This document shows, piece after piece, positions 55,237 to 63,393 of a stretch of DNA of 64,000 nucleotides. Numbering within the stretch: the first letter of the stretch is position 1; each line of letters opens with the position of its first letter. The translations under genes and the position numbers were made by a program. The DNA is from DATKDF01 sp963752045 (GTDB lineage Bacteria > Acidobacteriota > Vicinamibacteria > Vicinamibacterales > SCN-69-37), in contig CAVVWN010000014.1 of the NCBI GenBank assembly GCA_963752045.1, positions 496,001-560,000 of the forward strand. The letters run 5' to 3'. Under the pieces are notes generated by a model, which made no database searches, had not been told where the DNA came from, and was given only the letters and a program-made list of their open reading frames with translations.

Positions 55237-56303
55237 AGATCGGATCGATCGCGCTCGACCACGCCGTGGCGCTGGCCCCGATGGCCGGCATGACCGACAC
55301 GGCGTTCCGTCGCCTGGTGAAGCGCCAGGGCGGGTGCGGGCTCGTCGTCACCGAGATGGTGAGCTCCGAGGGCCTCGTGCGCGGCATCGACCGCACGCTC
55401 GAGTACGCCGAGTACACCGAAGAGGAACGGCCGGTGTCCATCCAGATCTTCGGCGGCGATCCGCAGGTGATGGCTGACGCAGCCCAGGTCGTCGAAGGCA
55501 TGGGCGCAGACATCATCGACGTCAACATGGGCTGTCCCGTGCCCAAGATCGCGAAGCACAACGCCGGATGCAGCCTGATGCGTGAACCGCATCACGCCGC
55601 CGCAGTGGTCCGCGCGATGGTGCGGGCGGTCAGGATTCCCGTGACGGTCAAGATGCGCGCCGGGTGGAACGAGCGGGAAATCAACGCGCCGATTCTGGCG
55701 CGGGAGGTCGAGGACGCCGGCGCGGCGGCCGTGGCCGTGCACGGCCGGACGGCCGCGCAGTCCTACTCCGGCGAGTCGGACTGGCGGCTCATCGCGCAGG
55801 TGGCTGAAAGCGTCCGCATTCCGGTCTTCGGGTCGGGCGACTGCGTCGAGCCTGGCCAGATCGTGCAGCGCCTGCGAGAGAGCGGCGTCGGCGGCGTGCT
55901 GGTTGGACGCGGCGCCCTCCGTAATCCCTGGGTGTTCGCGCAGGCCGCCGAGCAAGCGAGCGGCCGGCCGGCGACTCCCGTCACAATGGAAGATCGCGGC
56001 CGGTTTCTCCTTGCCTACATCGACCTCCTGCTCACCGAACGCGTCGACGAGGCAAGCGGCTTCCGGCATTCCGCACCTGGCCAGCAACAAGCGGCAGCCC
56101 CGGCCCGAGGCCGCGAACGGTGGGTCATCAACAAGCTCAGGGCGCTGGGGTCCTGGTACACCAAGGGACTCGAGGGCGGTTCCGAACTACGGGTCGCCAT
56201 CAACCGCGCGCAGTCAATCGCCGAGCTCAGGCAACTCGTCGGCACGTTCTTCCTCTCGGTTAGCGCTTCCTGCAAAACACCTGGGCCTTTTTCGCCAGTC
56301 TGA
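55233..56303 (+). CDS. dusB: tRNA-dihydrouridine synthase
   Basis: The FMN enzyme reduces specific uridines in the tRNA D loop. The TIM-barrel begins ALDHAVALAPMAGMTDTAFR; the catalytic Cys is in MGCPVPKIAKHNAGCSLM; further motifs include VTVKMRAGWNE, VHGRTAAQSYSG and GSGDC. The length is 356. The last ~14 residues (SVSASCKTPGPFSPV) are encoded by sequence shared with an intergenic 49-bp repeat at 39552, and are probably an add-on to the native end. Confidence 0.93.
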   Translation: MKIGSIALDHAVALAPMAGMTDTAFRRLVKRQGGCGLVVTEMVSSEGLVRGIDRTLEYAEYTEEERPVSIQIFGGDPQVMADAAQVVEGMGADIIDVNMGCPVPKIAKHNAGCSLMREPHHAAAVVRAMVRAVRIPVTVKMRAGWNEREINAPILAREVEDAGAAAVAVHGRTAAQSYSGESDWRLIAQVAESVRIPVFGSGDCVEPGQIVQRLRESGVGGVLVGRGALRNPWVFAQAAEQASGRPATPVTMEDRGRFLLAYIDLLLTERVDEASGFRHSAPGQQQAAAPARGRERWVINKLRALGSWYTKGLEGGSELRVAINRAQSIAELRQLVGTFFLSVSASCKTPGPFSPV

Positions 56304-56311
56304 GCCGAAAC
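56263..56311 (+). repeat. Diverged 49-bp repeat, copy 2
   Basis: Matches copy 1 at 39552-39600 in 37 of 49 positions with no gap. This copy contains the stop of dusB. Confidence 0.65.
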
Positions 56312-56326
56312 TTAAATCGCTCCAGA

Positions 56327-56689
56327 TTAGGTCTTAAGACCAAATAGATCGGCCACGTCAGCTTCGCGAGGGTCGACCATCTCCACATCCGTGAAGAGGG
56401 TCGACTCGCAGTGTTTCCAGAAAATAGCAGCTAGTTCACCGTGCAGAGGGTGGTCCATGTAGACCTTCAGGGCGGTCCTGTCTCGAAAATCCAGGCACAC
56501 AGCCACGCTATAGGTCTTATCACCTAGCAAGTCTGTTGGAAGACTGTTGAAAGTGAATGTTCTCCCAACGCGAACTCCAGTCAGGCCTGGAATGGTACTG
56601 GACAGATCGACCAACAATTTGTTAATTGCCCTAACATCGTCTCTGCCGAGATCGTCCTTCGGCTTGAAGAGCACAATATGCGCGATCAC
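56327..56689 (-). CDS. Dabb (stress-responsive alpha/beta-barrel) protein
   Basis: The 120-residue protein starts MIAHIVLFKPKDD and has the ferredoxin-like pattern of the stress-responsive A/B barrel family (IPGLTGVRVGRTF; YSVAVCLDFRDRTALKVYMDHPLHGELAAIFW), a dimeric fold of mostly unknown or varied function. Codons in parts of the gene are more AT-rich than in neighbours. Its start overlaps the stop of the upstream KPYSG-repeat gene by 4 bp (coupled translation). Confidence 0.85.
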   Translation of the reverse strand: MIAHIVLFKPKDDLGRDDVRAINKLLVDLSSTIPGLTGVRVGRTFTFNSLPTDLLGDKTYSVAVCLDFRDRTALKVYMDHPLHGELAAIFWKHCESTLFTDVEMVDPREADVADLFGLKT

Positions 56690-57297
56690 TTGGGACCCTT
56701 CCGTGGTCCGCGTGGACCCTGCCGCCTCGGTGGGGGCTTGCTGCCGGGCCGAGTCCTGTTCGCCGAATACGGTCTGGCTCCAGAGGGTGACTTGCCACCC
56801 GAGTAAGGCCGAGTTCCGGATCCTCCCGTCGTTCTCGAATGGGGCCTCGCACCAGAGTACGGTTTGGCGCCGGAGCCCGATTTCGGCCCGGAATGAGGCT
56901 TGGCACCGTAGGGCTTGCTCCCGGAATATGACTTTGGCCCGGAACTGGGCCTCTCGCCGGAGTAGGGTTTGCCACCGGGTTCGGCGCTGCCGAACGTGCG
57001 TCGGCGCTTGAAGCGGGCCCGCTTCTCGTCGCGGCTGAGCTCGAACCGAGCACGAGGGTCCTTGTGTTCGCCTCCGGGCCTCCAGGTGGCCGGGCGTTTC
57101 GGCCCACGCTGCAGCCGGGCGGCTTCGGCTTCGTCGGGGCTGGCCCAGAGGCGTCCGCCCTCGAACCAGCGAAGTTCAGCGTCGGGCTGCGTGCGCTGCA
57201 ACTGTTTGAGGGTGGGCACGAGCACTTCACGCCGCTTGGCGCGGAAGGCGGTTGGCGCCTTGCCGGCGATGATGACCCAGTGTCCGGGACGAGGCAT
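56686..57297 (-). CDS. Uncharacterised protein with KPYSG-repeat tail
   Basis: I do not recognise this family. The 203-residue protein has an N-terminal ~95-residue ordered part (PGHWVIIAGKAPTAFRAKRREVLVP, ELRWFEGGRLWASPDEAEAARL, WRPGGEHKDPRARFELSRDEKRARFKRR) followed by a tail rich in Gly, Ser, Pro, Lys and Arg with repeated (K/R)PYSG, PHSG and PSSG units, about ten in all. The strong positive charge suggests nucleic-acid (perhaps RNA or ribosome) binding, which is inference only. It lies 3 bp after the NtrC-type regulator and overlaps the Dabb gene, so three genes form one operon. Confidence 0.65.
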   Translation of the reverse strand: MPRPGHWVIIAGKAPTAFRAKRREVLVPTLKQLQRTQPDAELRWFEGGRLWASPDEAEAARLQRGPKRPATWRPGGEHKDPRARFELSRDEKRARFKRRRTFGSAEPGGKPYSGERPSSGPKSYSGSKPYGAKPHSGPKSGSGAKPYSGARPHSRTTGGSGTRPYSGGKSPSGARPYSANRTRPGSKPPPRRQGPRGPRKGPK

Positions 57298-57300
57298 GGT

Positions 57301-58686
57301 TCAGCGCTCCAGTCGTTTCAGTTTCTCGATGAGCGTCGTCCGCTTGACACGCAACAAGTCAGCGGCCTGCCGCTTGTTGCCGTCGGTGCGCTCGAGCGCG
57401 CGGCGGATGAGCGACCGCTCGAAGTCGGCGACGAGCAGCGTCAGGTCGACGCCCTCATCGGGGATGACGAGCTCGTCGGCATCCACCGGTACGTAGGCCT
57501 GCCGCACCTCGTCAGGCAGGTCCGAGGCGCCGAGCTGCGTTCGGCCCGGCGAAAGCGCGAAGATACGCTCCATGAAGTTCTCGAGTTGCCGGACGTTGCC
57601 GGGCCAGCCGTAGCTCATGAGGGCCTGCTGGGCGTCCTGCGTCAACGTCACACGGCCGCGGCCGGGCGTGGCCTGTGTGAATCGATCGAGGAAGTGCTGG
57701 GCGAGCAGCGGGATGTCGGCTCGCCGCTCGCGCAGCGCCGGAATCCGCACGGGAATCACGTTGAGCCGGTAGAACAGGTCCTCGCGGAACGACCCTTCCG
57801 CGACCATCTTCTGCAAGTCGGAGTTGGTCGCGGCAATGACCCGCACGTCGACCCGCGTCGTCTGCGAATCGCCCACCCGCTCGAACTCCCGTGACTGCAG
57901 CACGCGCAGAAGCCGCGTCTGCAGCGCCTGGCTCATCGTCCCGACTTCGTCGAGAAACAGCGTGCCGCGGTTGGCCTGTTCGATGCGACCCTGCCGATTG
58001 GCTACCGCTCCGGTGAACGCGCCGCGCACGTGACCGAAGAGCTCTGCCTCGAGCAGGCCCTCGGGCATCGCGCCGCAGTTGACGGCCACGAACCGCTGGT
58101 GGCTCCTCGGGCTCGCGTCGTGAATCGCGCGCGCCGCCAGTTCCTTGCCCGTGCCGGTCTCTCCAGTGATGAGCACCGTACTCGCCGTTTCGGCCACCGT
58201 CCGCAACAGCTCGAACAGCCGCGCCATGATTGGCGTCGACCCGATGATCCCCTCGATGCGGAACCGGTCGTGCAGCTGCTCGCGCAGGTAGGCGTTCTCG
58301 TGCCGGAGGCGGCGTTTCTCGGTGGCCGCCTGCAGCTCGTGCAGCAGCTCCTCGAACTGAAACGGCTTTGTGATGAACCCTTCCGCTCCGAGCCGCGTGA
58401 CTTCCACCGCTTCGCGCACCGTACCGAAGCCGGTGATGACGATGACGATGATCTCGGGATAGCGGGCGAGGGCCTCGTCGAGCACCTGACGCCCGCCGAT
58501 GCCGGGCAGCCTGAGGTCCACGACCAGGATGTCGAAGGCGAAGTCGCTCAGTCGAGCGAGCGCCGCTTCACCCGTATCCGCCTGCTCGACGCGGTAGTCG
58601 TGCTCGGTCAGCCGTTCGGCGATCGCCTCGCGGAAACCGGCCTCATCGTCTACGAGCAGGAGATGCTGGGGTTCGTGACCGTCCAT
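57301..58686 (-). CDS. NtrC-family sigma54-dependent response regulator
   Basis: The 461-residue regulator has a receiver domain (LLLVDDEAGFREAI, Asp in VVDLRLPGIGG, TKPF lysine), a central AAA+ domain with Walker A GETGTGKE, the sigma54-contact GAFTGA loop (ELFGHVRGAFTGA) and DEVGTM, and a Fis-type HTH at the end (DGNKRQAADLLRVKRTTLIEKLKRL). The start at ATG 58686 is placed just before the receiver. It should activate sigma54 promoters when phosphorylated. It diverges from the mini-HTH gene. Confidence 0.94.
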   Translation of the reverse strand: MDGHEPQHLLLVDDEAGFREAIAERLTEHDYRVEQADTGEAALARLSDFAFDILVVDLRLPGIGGRQVLDEALARYPEIIVIVITGFGTVREAVEVTRLGAEGFITKPFQFEELLHELQAATEKRRLRHENAYLREQLHDRFRIEGIIGSTPIMARLFELLRTVAETASTVLITGETGTGKELAARAIHDASPRSHQRFVAVNCGAMPEGLLEAELFGHVRGAFTGAVANRQGRIEQANRGTLFLDEVGTMSQALQTRLLRVLQSREFERVGDSQTTRVDVRVIAATNSDLQKMVAEGSFREDLFYRLNVIPVRIPALRERRADIPLLAQHFLDRFTQATPGRGRVTLTQDAQQALMSYGWPGNVRQLENFMERIFALSPGRTQLGASDLPDEVRQAYVPVDADELVIPDEGVDLTLLVADFERSLIRRALERTDGNKRQAADLLRVKRTTLIEKLKRLER

Positions 58687-58864
58687 TGCGGGGTGCCGAC
58701 ATTTTGACACGCGCGGGCCCGGGTGGGAAGGACGGCCCGGAAGGGGGCCGGGTCGCCTGGGCCTCCAACTCCCGGAATCGTAAAGTGTCCCGGATTGCAG
58801 ACCGATAGACCCCACAGACAGAGAGGCTGGCGGGACATATTCCCGCAGTCAGGGACACCCAACA

Positions 58865-59080
58865 ATGGTGCTGGAACGCAAGACCGTCTCTATTCCCCGT
58901 GCGTGTGAAATCGTCGGCGTCAGCCGGCGCACCATCTATAACTGGATTGCCGGCGGCAAAGTGCAATACGTCCGGACCGCCGGCGGCTCCGTTCGGATCT
59001 TCGCCGACACCTTGTGGCGCGACGCCGAACAGCCCTACTCCGACCAAAGCTGGAGTCACCGCGAATTGCGGGGAGCCTGA
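58865..59080 (+). CDS. Small MerR/BldC-like helix-turn-helix protein
   Basis: The 71-residue protein is almost only a HTH of excisionase/BldC type (TVSIPRACEIVGVSRRTIYNWIAGGKVQYVRTAGGSVRIFADTL). It is a probable DNA-binding regulator. An ATG start is used. The next gene begins one base after its stop, so the pair are co-transcribed. Confidence 0.8.
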   Translation: MVLERKTVSIPRACEIVGVSRRTIYNWIAGGKVQYVRTAGGSVRIFADTLWRDAEQPYSDQSWSHRELRGA

Positions 59081-59081
59081 C

Positions 59082-59327
59082 GTGACTCCCACTGCTGCGG
59101 CCGCCGCCGTGGACATGAAGCTCGATCAGGCCGAACTCACCAAGCTCTTCCACAAGCTGAACAACCAGCTTGGCGTCGTGCTGGCCAATGCCGAGCTGCT
59201 CGAAAGCCGCCTGGCAACCGAGTCCGAACGGGCACGCGCGGCGCTTGTCGTCTCCGGGGCGCTGGAAGCCATCGCCACGGTTCGGGACCTCCGCACCCGC
59301 ATCGGCAGCTCGTCGATTCAGAAATAG
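59082..59327 (+). CDS. Stand-alone histidine phosphoacceptor-like (DHp) protein
   Basis: The ~81-residue product (GTG 59082; a shorter ATG form starts at 59115) contains F-H-K-L-N-N-Q-L-G-V-V-L-A-N-A-E-L-L-E, closely matching the H-box of histidine kinases (HELNNPLxxIL), and a second helix VVSGALEAIATVRDLRTRI, giving a two-helix hairpin. No ATPase domain follows, so it cannot phosphorylate itself. It may act as a phosphotransfer intermediate or as an inhibitor that pairs with kinase DHp domains. Function is not known. Confidence 0.65.
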   Translation: MTPTAAAAAVDMKLDQAELTKLFHKLNNQLGVVLANAELLESRLATESERARAALVVSGALEAIATVRDLRTRIGSSSIQK

Positions 59328-59572
59328 TGGCACGCCCGTCGGTCGGCCGACGATTTTGGTAGGTGTGTCAACGGATTGACGACACCTCGGGCACATCGGC
59401 ACGCGAGTTCACCGCGTTGCACACTCCGGCAATAGACCATAAACCTTTATCAATCAGCTATTTGTAAGACTACTTCGCCTGACATCGACATTCGGTTTTT
59501 ATTCGCTACTGGTGCTGGCATTGGAGTTGCCCTTAGGAACGGCAGCCCGACTGGGCATTCAGGAGGACTTTG
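59328..59572. other. Intergenic leader of the sigma-factor gene
   Basis: This 245-bp gap is notably AT-rich between 59440 and 59510, consistent with a regulated promoter, but no well-spaced sigma70 boxes were found. A strong Shine-Dalgarno AGGAGG (59561-59566) precedes the sigma gene. No ORF or RNA is seen. Confidence 0.45.
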
Positions 59573-60409
59573 ATGCAGCGCGCGCCTTTGGCAGAACATC
59601 AGCAGGAACGAGTCGCAGCCAGTCTGCCCTTCGTCGAGTCACTGGCTCGGCGGATGGCATCGACGATGCCTCATTCGATCGACCTTGGCGACCTGGTTCA
59701 GGACGGCGTGCTCGGGCTGATGGATGCCGCGAATCGATTCGACGAGGGTCGCGGCATCAAGTTCGAGACGTTCGCCGAACGTCGCGTCCGCGGCGCCATG
59801 ATTGACGCGCTGCGCCGCGATGCGTGGCCGCGCGGCGTTCGCCGCGTCCGCCGTGAGCTCGAGGCCGCCCGTGAATCGCTGCGCCGCGAGCTCGGAGCCG
59901 AGCCAACCCTCGCGGACCTTGCGCAGCGGGTCGGGTCGGACGAGGCGCGACTCGAGCGCACGATCGTCCGCATCAACACCATCGAATCCACATCGCCGCT
60001 GGCCAATCTCGATTCGGTCGACAGCTCGTCGCTGCCGGCGGTGCTCGTGCCGAGCGAGCCGCCGTCACCCGATCGCGTCTACGAACAAACCGAAACGCGC
60101 GACCGCATGCGGAAGGCCATGTCGCTTCTGCCCGCGCGCGAGCGCCGCATCGTGAGCCTCTATTACTTTGGTGAGGCGACGATGAAACAGATTGGCCAGG
60201 AAATCGGCGTCAACGAATCGCGTGTGTCTCAGTTGCACGCCCGCGCGATCCAGCGCCTGCGCAAGATCCTGGCGGTCACGGCCGCCCCGGCGCCCAAGCT
60301 CGTCGCCAAGACGACGCGGCCGAAGTTCGGCCGCCAGCCGGCCGCGCAGGTGGCAACGACCGTGCGGCGTCGCGTGGCGCGCATCGCCGACGACCGTCGC
60401 GTCGCCTGA
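59573..60409 (+). CDS. RNA polymerase sigma factor, FliA/WhiG type
   Basis: The 278-residue sigma70-family protein has region 2 (LPFVESLARRMASTMPHSIDLGDLVQDGVLGLMDAANRFDEGRGIKFETFAERRVRGAMIDALRRDAWPRG), region 3 (EPTLADLAQRVGSDE) and region 4 with a HTH (LPARERRIVSLYYFGEATMKQIGQEIGVNESRVSQLHARAIQRLRK). Region-2 sequence agrees with FliA/SigB-like alternative sigma factors. A basic ~40-residue tail follows. The ATG is chosen by its spacing (6 bp) from AGGAGG. No flagellar or anti-sigma gene is in the window. Confidence 0.92.
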   Translation: MQRAPLAEHQQERVAASLPFVESLARRMASTMPHSIDLGDLVQDGVLGLMDAANRFDEGRGIKFETFAERRVRGAMIDALRRDAWPRGVRRVRRELEAARESLRRELGAEPTLADLAQRVGSDEARLERTIVRINTIESTSPLANLDSVDSSSLPAVLVPSEPPSPDRVYEQTETRDRMRKAMSLLPARERRIVSLYYFGEATMKQIGQEIGVNESRVSQLHARAIQRLRKILAVTAAPAPKLVAKTTRPKFGRQPAAQVATTVRRRVARIADDRRVA

Positions 60410-60410
60410 T

Positions 60411-62000
60411 TCAGCCGAGTGTTTCGATTGCCGCGCGGACGAGATCCCGAAGCCTGAACGGCTTCGGGATCCACCGGCATCCGCTGTCCTGAAGGAACCG
60501 TTCCGCTTCCGTTCCCGCCACGTCGCCAGTCACGAAGATCAGCCGCCGTGCCACGTTCGGCATGCGCGGCGCCACGGTCTTGAAGAACGTCATGCCGTCG
60601 ATCCGGGGCATTTTCAGGTCGCAGACGATCACGTCGTAGTGGCGCTCGTCGAGCCGCGTGAGGCCCTCCTGTCCGTCTCCGGCCCGGTCCACCCGGAAGC
60701 CGGCATCGGCGAGTGCGGCCGCCACGGCATCACCGAGCGCTTCTTCGTCCTCGATCACGAGTGCCCGCGTGCCCCTGGGCACGGTCAGGGCCGGTTCTGC
60801 GGCCTTCGGCTCCTGCAGCTTCATCCGCGAGCCGGTGGCCGGCAGCGCCAGCGTGAAACACGTGCCCGCGCCCGGTTCCGACCTGAAGCCGAGCTCGCCG
60901 CCGTGTTCTTCGGCGATGGCGTAGGCCACGGTCAGCCCGAGGCCGGTGCCCTTGCCGACTGGCTTGGTCGTGAAGAACGGGTCGAAAATCCTGGCCTGCA
61001 CCTCGACCGCGATGCCGGGGCCGTCGTCTTCGACCTCCACCACGACGGCGTCGCGATCGCGGTCTTCGCGCGAGCGGATGGTCAGCGTGCCGCGGCCGTT
61101 TTTGTCGAGCATGGCGTGTTCCGCGTTGACGACGAGGTTGAGGAGGATCTGCTGGATTTGGTGCGGGTCGACGAAGACGGGCGGCAGCGCCTCGCCGAGG
61201 GCGGCCGCAATCTGAATCGTCTTGGGCCGCGCGTTGAACGTGTGAAGCGCGAGGGTGTCGCGGATGACCTGGTTGAGGTCGACCGACGTGCGTGTCGTGT
61301 GGCGCTTCCGGGCAAAGGTCTGGAGGTTGCGAACGATTCGCGCGGCCCGCTCGGCCGCGTTGTGGATGGCCGCGAGGTCCCGCCGGGTCGTCTGATCGAG
61401 GTCGCCGGCGGTGAGCCGCTCGGCGCAGGCGAGGATCGTGGCAAGCGGGTTGTTGAGCTCGTGAGCCACGCCCGACATCGTCTGGCCCAACGCGGCGAGT
61501 TTCTCGGCCTGTGACAGCTGGTGCTGGAGGTCGCGCGCCTGGTCCTCGCGCTTTCGTCGTTCGGTCACGTCGCGCATGATGGCCTCGACGCGCATCGTGT
61601 CCGATTCGGCCAGCACGTCGACGCGGGCCGTGATTTCGACCCAGATCGCGGATTGGTCGACCCGCCGCAGTCGCAGCAGGCGCGCCGAGGCCGTGCCGTC
61701 GCGCCGCAATTCGTCGATGAACTCAGCGCGCGCCAGTTCGTCGACGAAGCGTTCGGTATCGAATGGCCTGACCTCGGCGTCGGGCGTGGCAGCCGCCCAG
61801 CCGAACATCTCGCGGAGGTGCCGATTGGCCGAGAGGGTGGCGGTCTCGTCACGGCCGATGAGACCGATGTAGACACCCTCGGCCAGCGCGTCGAAGAATC
61901 GTGTGAACGCGTCGTCAGAGAGGACCGGCGCCGACACGGCTCGTGGCCCGTCTGACGACGCGCGCGCGCGCGCCTTACGGTCGGTGGGGTGTCGAGCCAC
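60411..62000 (-). CDS. PAS-sensor hybrid histidine kinase with C-terminal receiver
   Basis: The 529-residue protein has a PAS domain (FFDALAEGVYIGLIGRDETATLSANRHLREMFGW), a coiled-coil linker, the H-box SGVAHELNNPLATIL, an HATPase domain (NLVVNAEHAM, DDGPGI, GTGLGLTVAYAIAEEHGG) and a receiver domain with VIEDEEALGD and VCDLKMPRIDG (Asp). It has no membrane helix, so it is a cytoplasmic sensor. The GTG at 62000 overlaps the lipoprotein gene by 26 bp. Being next to the sigma factor and near the lone DHp protein, it is a candidate partner. Confidence 0.9.
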   Translation of the reverse strand: MARHPTDRKARARASSDGPRAVSAPVLSDDAFTRFFDALAEGVYIGLIGRDETATLSANRHLREMFGWAAATPDAEVRPFDTERFVDELARAEFIDELRRDGTASARLLRLRRVDQSAIWVEITARVDVLAESDTMRVEAIMRDVTERRKREDQARDLQHQLSQAEKLAALGQTMSGVAHELNNPLATILACAERLTAGDLDQTTRRDLAAIHNAAERAARIVRNLQTFARKRHTTRTSVDLNQVIRDTLALHTFNARPKTIQIAAALGEALPPVFVDPHQIQQILLNLVVNAEHAMLDKNGRGTLTIRSREDRDRDAVVVEVEDDGPGIAVEVQARIFDPFFTTKPVGKGTGLGLTVAYAIAEEHGGELGFRSEPGAGTCFTLALPATGSRMKLQEPKAAEPALTVPRGTRALVIEDEEALGDAVAAALADAGFRVDRAGDGQEGLTRLDERHYDVIVCDLKMPRIDGMTFFKTVAPRMPNVARRLIFVTGDVAGTEAERFLQDSGCRWIPKPFRLRDLVRAAIETLG

Positions 62001-62538
62001 CGTGTGGCGGTGCCGGCGTCGGCGTCTGCGGCACGCCCGGACCGGCGTACTTCTGGTCTATGGCCGCGCGGATGGCAGCGACCGTGGCTCCGGTGCGATG
62101 CATCTGCATCGCATCACGGGCGACGTCGAGGCAGATCTGACAATGGAGCGCATGAGCGTCCCACTGCGTCACCTGGCCGTCGCTGTTGCGCCCGGCGACG
62201 AAGCAATCGTGATTGCCCTGATGGCCGCTGCGCTCGCAGCCGCAGAAGCACGGGACGTACTCGAGCACCTCGGGATGCCTGGCCGCGAACTCGTACGTGG
62301 CCCGCACCACGTCCACCGGGCGCTCGGCGCGCTCGACGCCAGGCGGAAGCAGCGGGAGGTCGTCTGCCAGGAACCGCAGGTCGGTCCCGTCTGCCGACGC
62401 GGCAGCCGTGGGCAGCGATGACTGGGCGCCGTAGCCGACCGGAACTCCGGCGGGTGGTTCAGTCTGCGTGGAGCAACCAGCCGCGAGGCCGAGGGCCAGA
62501 GCGGCCGCGGGAACGGTGGAAAGGAACCAGCGGTGCAT
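61975..62538 (-). CDS. PCYCGC-motif lipoprotein
   Basis: The 187-residue protein begins with a lipobox-type signal peptide (MHRWFLSTVPAAALALGLAAGC) whose Cys22 is a likely lipid anchor. The core has E-Y-V-P-C-F-C-G-C-E (Phe in place of the Tyr of PCYCGC), a following H-Q-G-N-H-D-C-F, and C-Q-I-C, so five or more conserved cysteines that could bind a metal or cofactor. Related proteins are widespread but uncharacterised. It is 26 bp overlapped by the hybrid kinase. Confidence 0.82.
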   Translation of the reverse strand: MHRWFLSTVPAAALALGLAAGCSTQTEPPAGVPVGYGAQSSLPTAAASADGTDLRFLADDLPLLPPGVERAERPVDVVRATYEFAARHPEVLEYVPCFCGCERSGHQGNHDCFVAGRNSDGQVTQWDAHALHCQICLDVARDAMQMHRTGATVAAIRAAIDQKYAGPGVPQTPTPAPPHGGSTPHRP

Positions 62539-62577
62539 GTCGAGGATCTTACCATCCCGCAGTAGACTGGCCCGGAC

Positions 62578-63393
62578 ATGTTCGCCTCGCGCGTTCTCGA
62601 CACGCAGGTTGCCGTCGTCACCGGCGGCGGCACCGGAATTGGCCTGGCCATTGCCCGCGCGCTCGGCCGGCTCGGCGCACGGGTCGTCGTGGCCAGCCGG
62701 AATCAGGAGCACCTCGACGCCGGTGCGGCCGCACTCGAGGCGGACGGTAGCGAGGCCTTCGCGGTGCCGGTCGATGTGCGCAGCCCGGAGGATGTCGATC
62801 GCATGGTGGCTGCCGTCGTTGCCCGGTACGGGCGGATCGACATCCTCGTCAACAACGCCGCCGGCAATTTCGTCTGCCCGGCCGAAGACCTGACGCCGAA
62901 CGGCTGGAACGCCGTCATCAACATCGTGCTGAACGGCAGCTTCTACTGCTCGCGGTCGGTCGGACGCCATCTGATTGAACGGGGCGGCGGCGGGTCGATC
63001 GTGTCGATCCTTGCCACTTACGCCTGGACGGGCAGCCCCGGCACGATTCACTCGGCGTCAGCGAAGGCGGGCGTGATGGCGATGACGCGGACGCTGGCGG
63101 TCGAGTGGGCGCGTCACCGCATTCGCGTGAACGCCGTTGCGCCCGGTCCGATTGAGTCGCCGGGTGCCGCACGCCAGTTGTGGTCGTCGCCGGCGGCCGT
63201 CGAACACATCACGGCGGCCGTGCCACTCGGCCGGTGGGGGAGGCCGGACGAGATCGCCGACGCGGTGTCGTTCCTGGTTTCGCCGCACGCGTCGTACATC
63301 ACCGGCGAGGTGCTCACGGTTGACGGGGGCCAGTGGCTCGCGCGCGGGCCTTTCGACTTCCTGAACCTGCCGGGCACGGGAGGGCGGCCGTGA
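62578..63393 (+). CDS. SDR oxidoreductase, 2,4-dienoyl-CoA reductase-like
   Basis: The 271-residue NAD(P)-dependent enzyme has TGGGTGIG, DVRSPEDVDRM and NNAAGNF. The active site lacks the usual YxxxK and reads TYAWTG...HSASAKAGV, the arrangement found in 2,4-dienoyl-CoA reductases (the catalytic Tyr lies earlier, Lys in SASAK). It likely reduces unsaturated fatty acyl-CoA intermediates. Its stop overlaps the next start by 4 bp (GTGA). Confidence 0.85.
   Translation: MFASRVLDTQVAVVTGGGTGIGLAIARALGRLGARVVVASRNQEHLDAGAAALEADGSEAFAVPVDVRSPEDVDRMVAAVVARYGRIDILVNNAAGNFVCPAEDLTPNGWNAVINIVLNGSFYCSRSVGRHLIERGGGGSIVSILATYAWTGSPGTIHSASAKAGVMAMTRTLAVEWARHRIRVNAVAPGPIESPGAARQLWSSPAAVEHITAAVPLGRWGRPDEIADAVSFLVSPHASYITGEVLTVDGGQWLARGPFDFLNLPGTGGRP

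Noticed and set aside
58700..58810. Sigma54 promoter between the NtrC regulator and the mini-HTH gene
   Set aside because: A TTGCA at about 58794 lacks a GG element at the required spacing.
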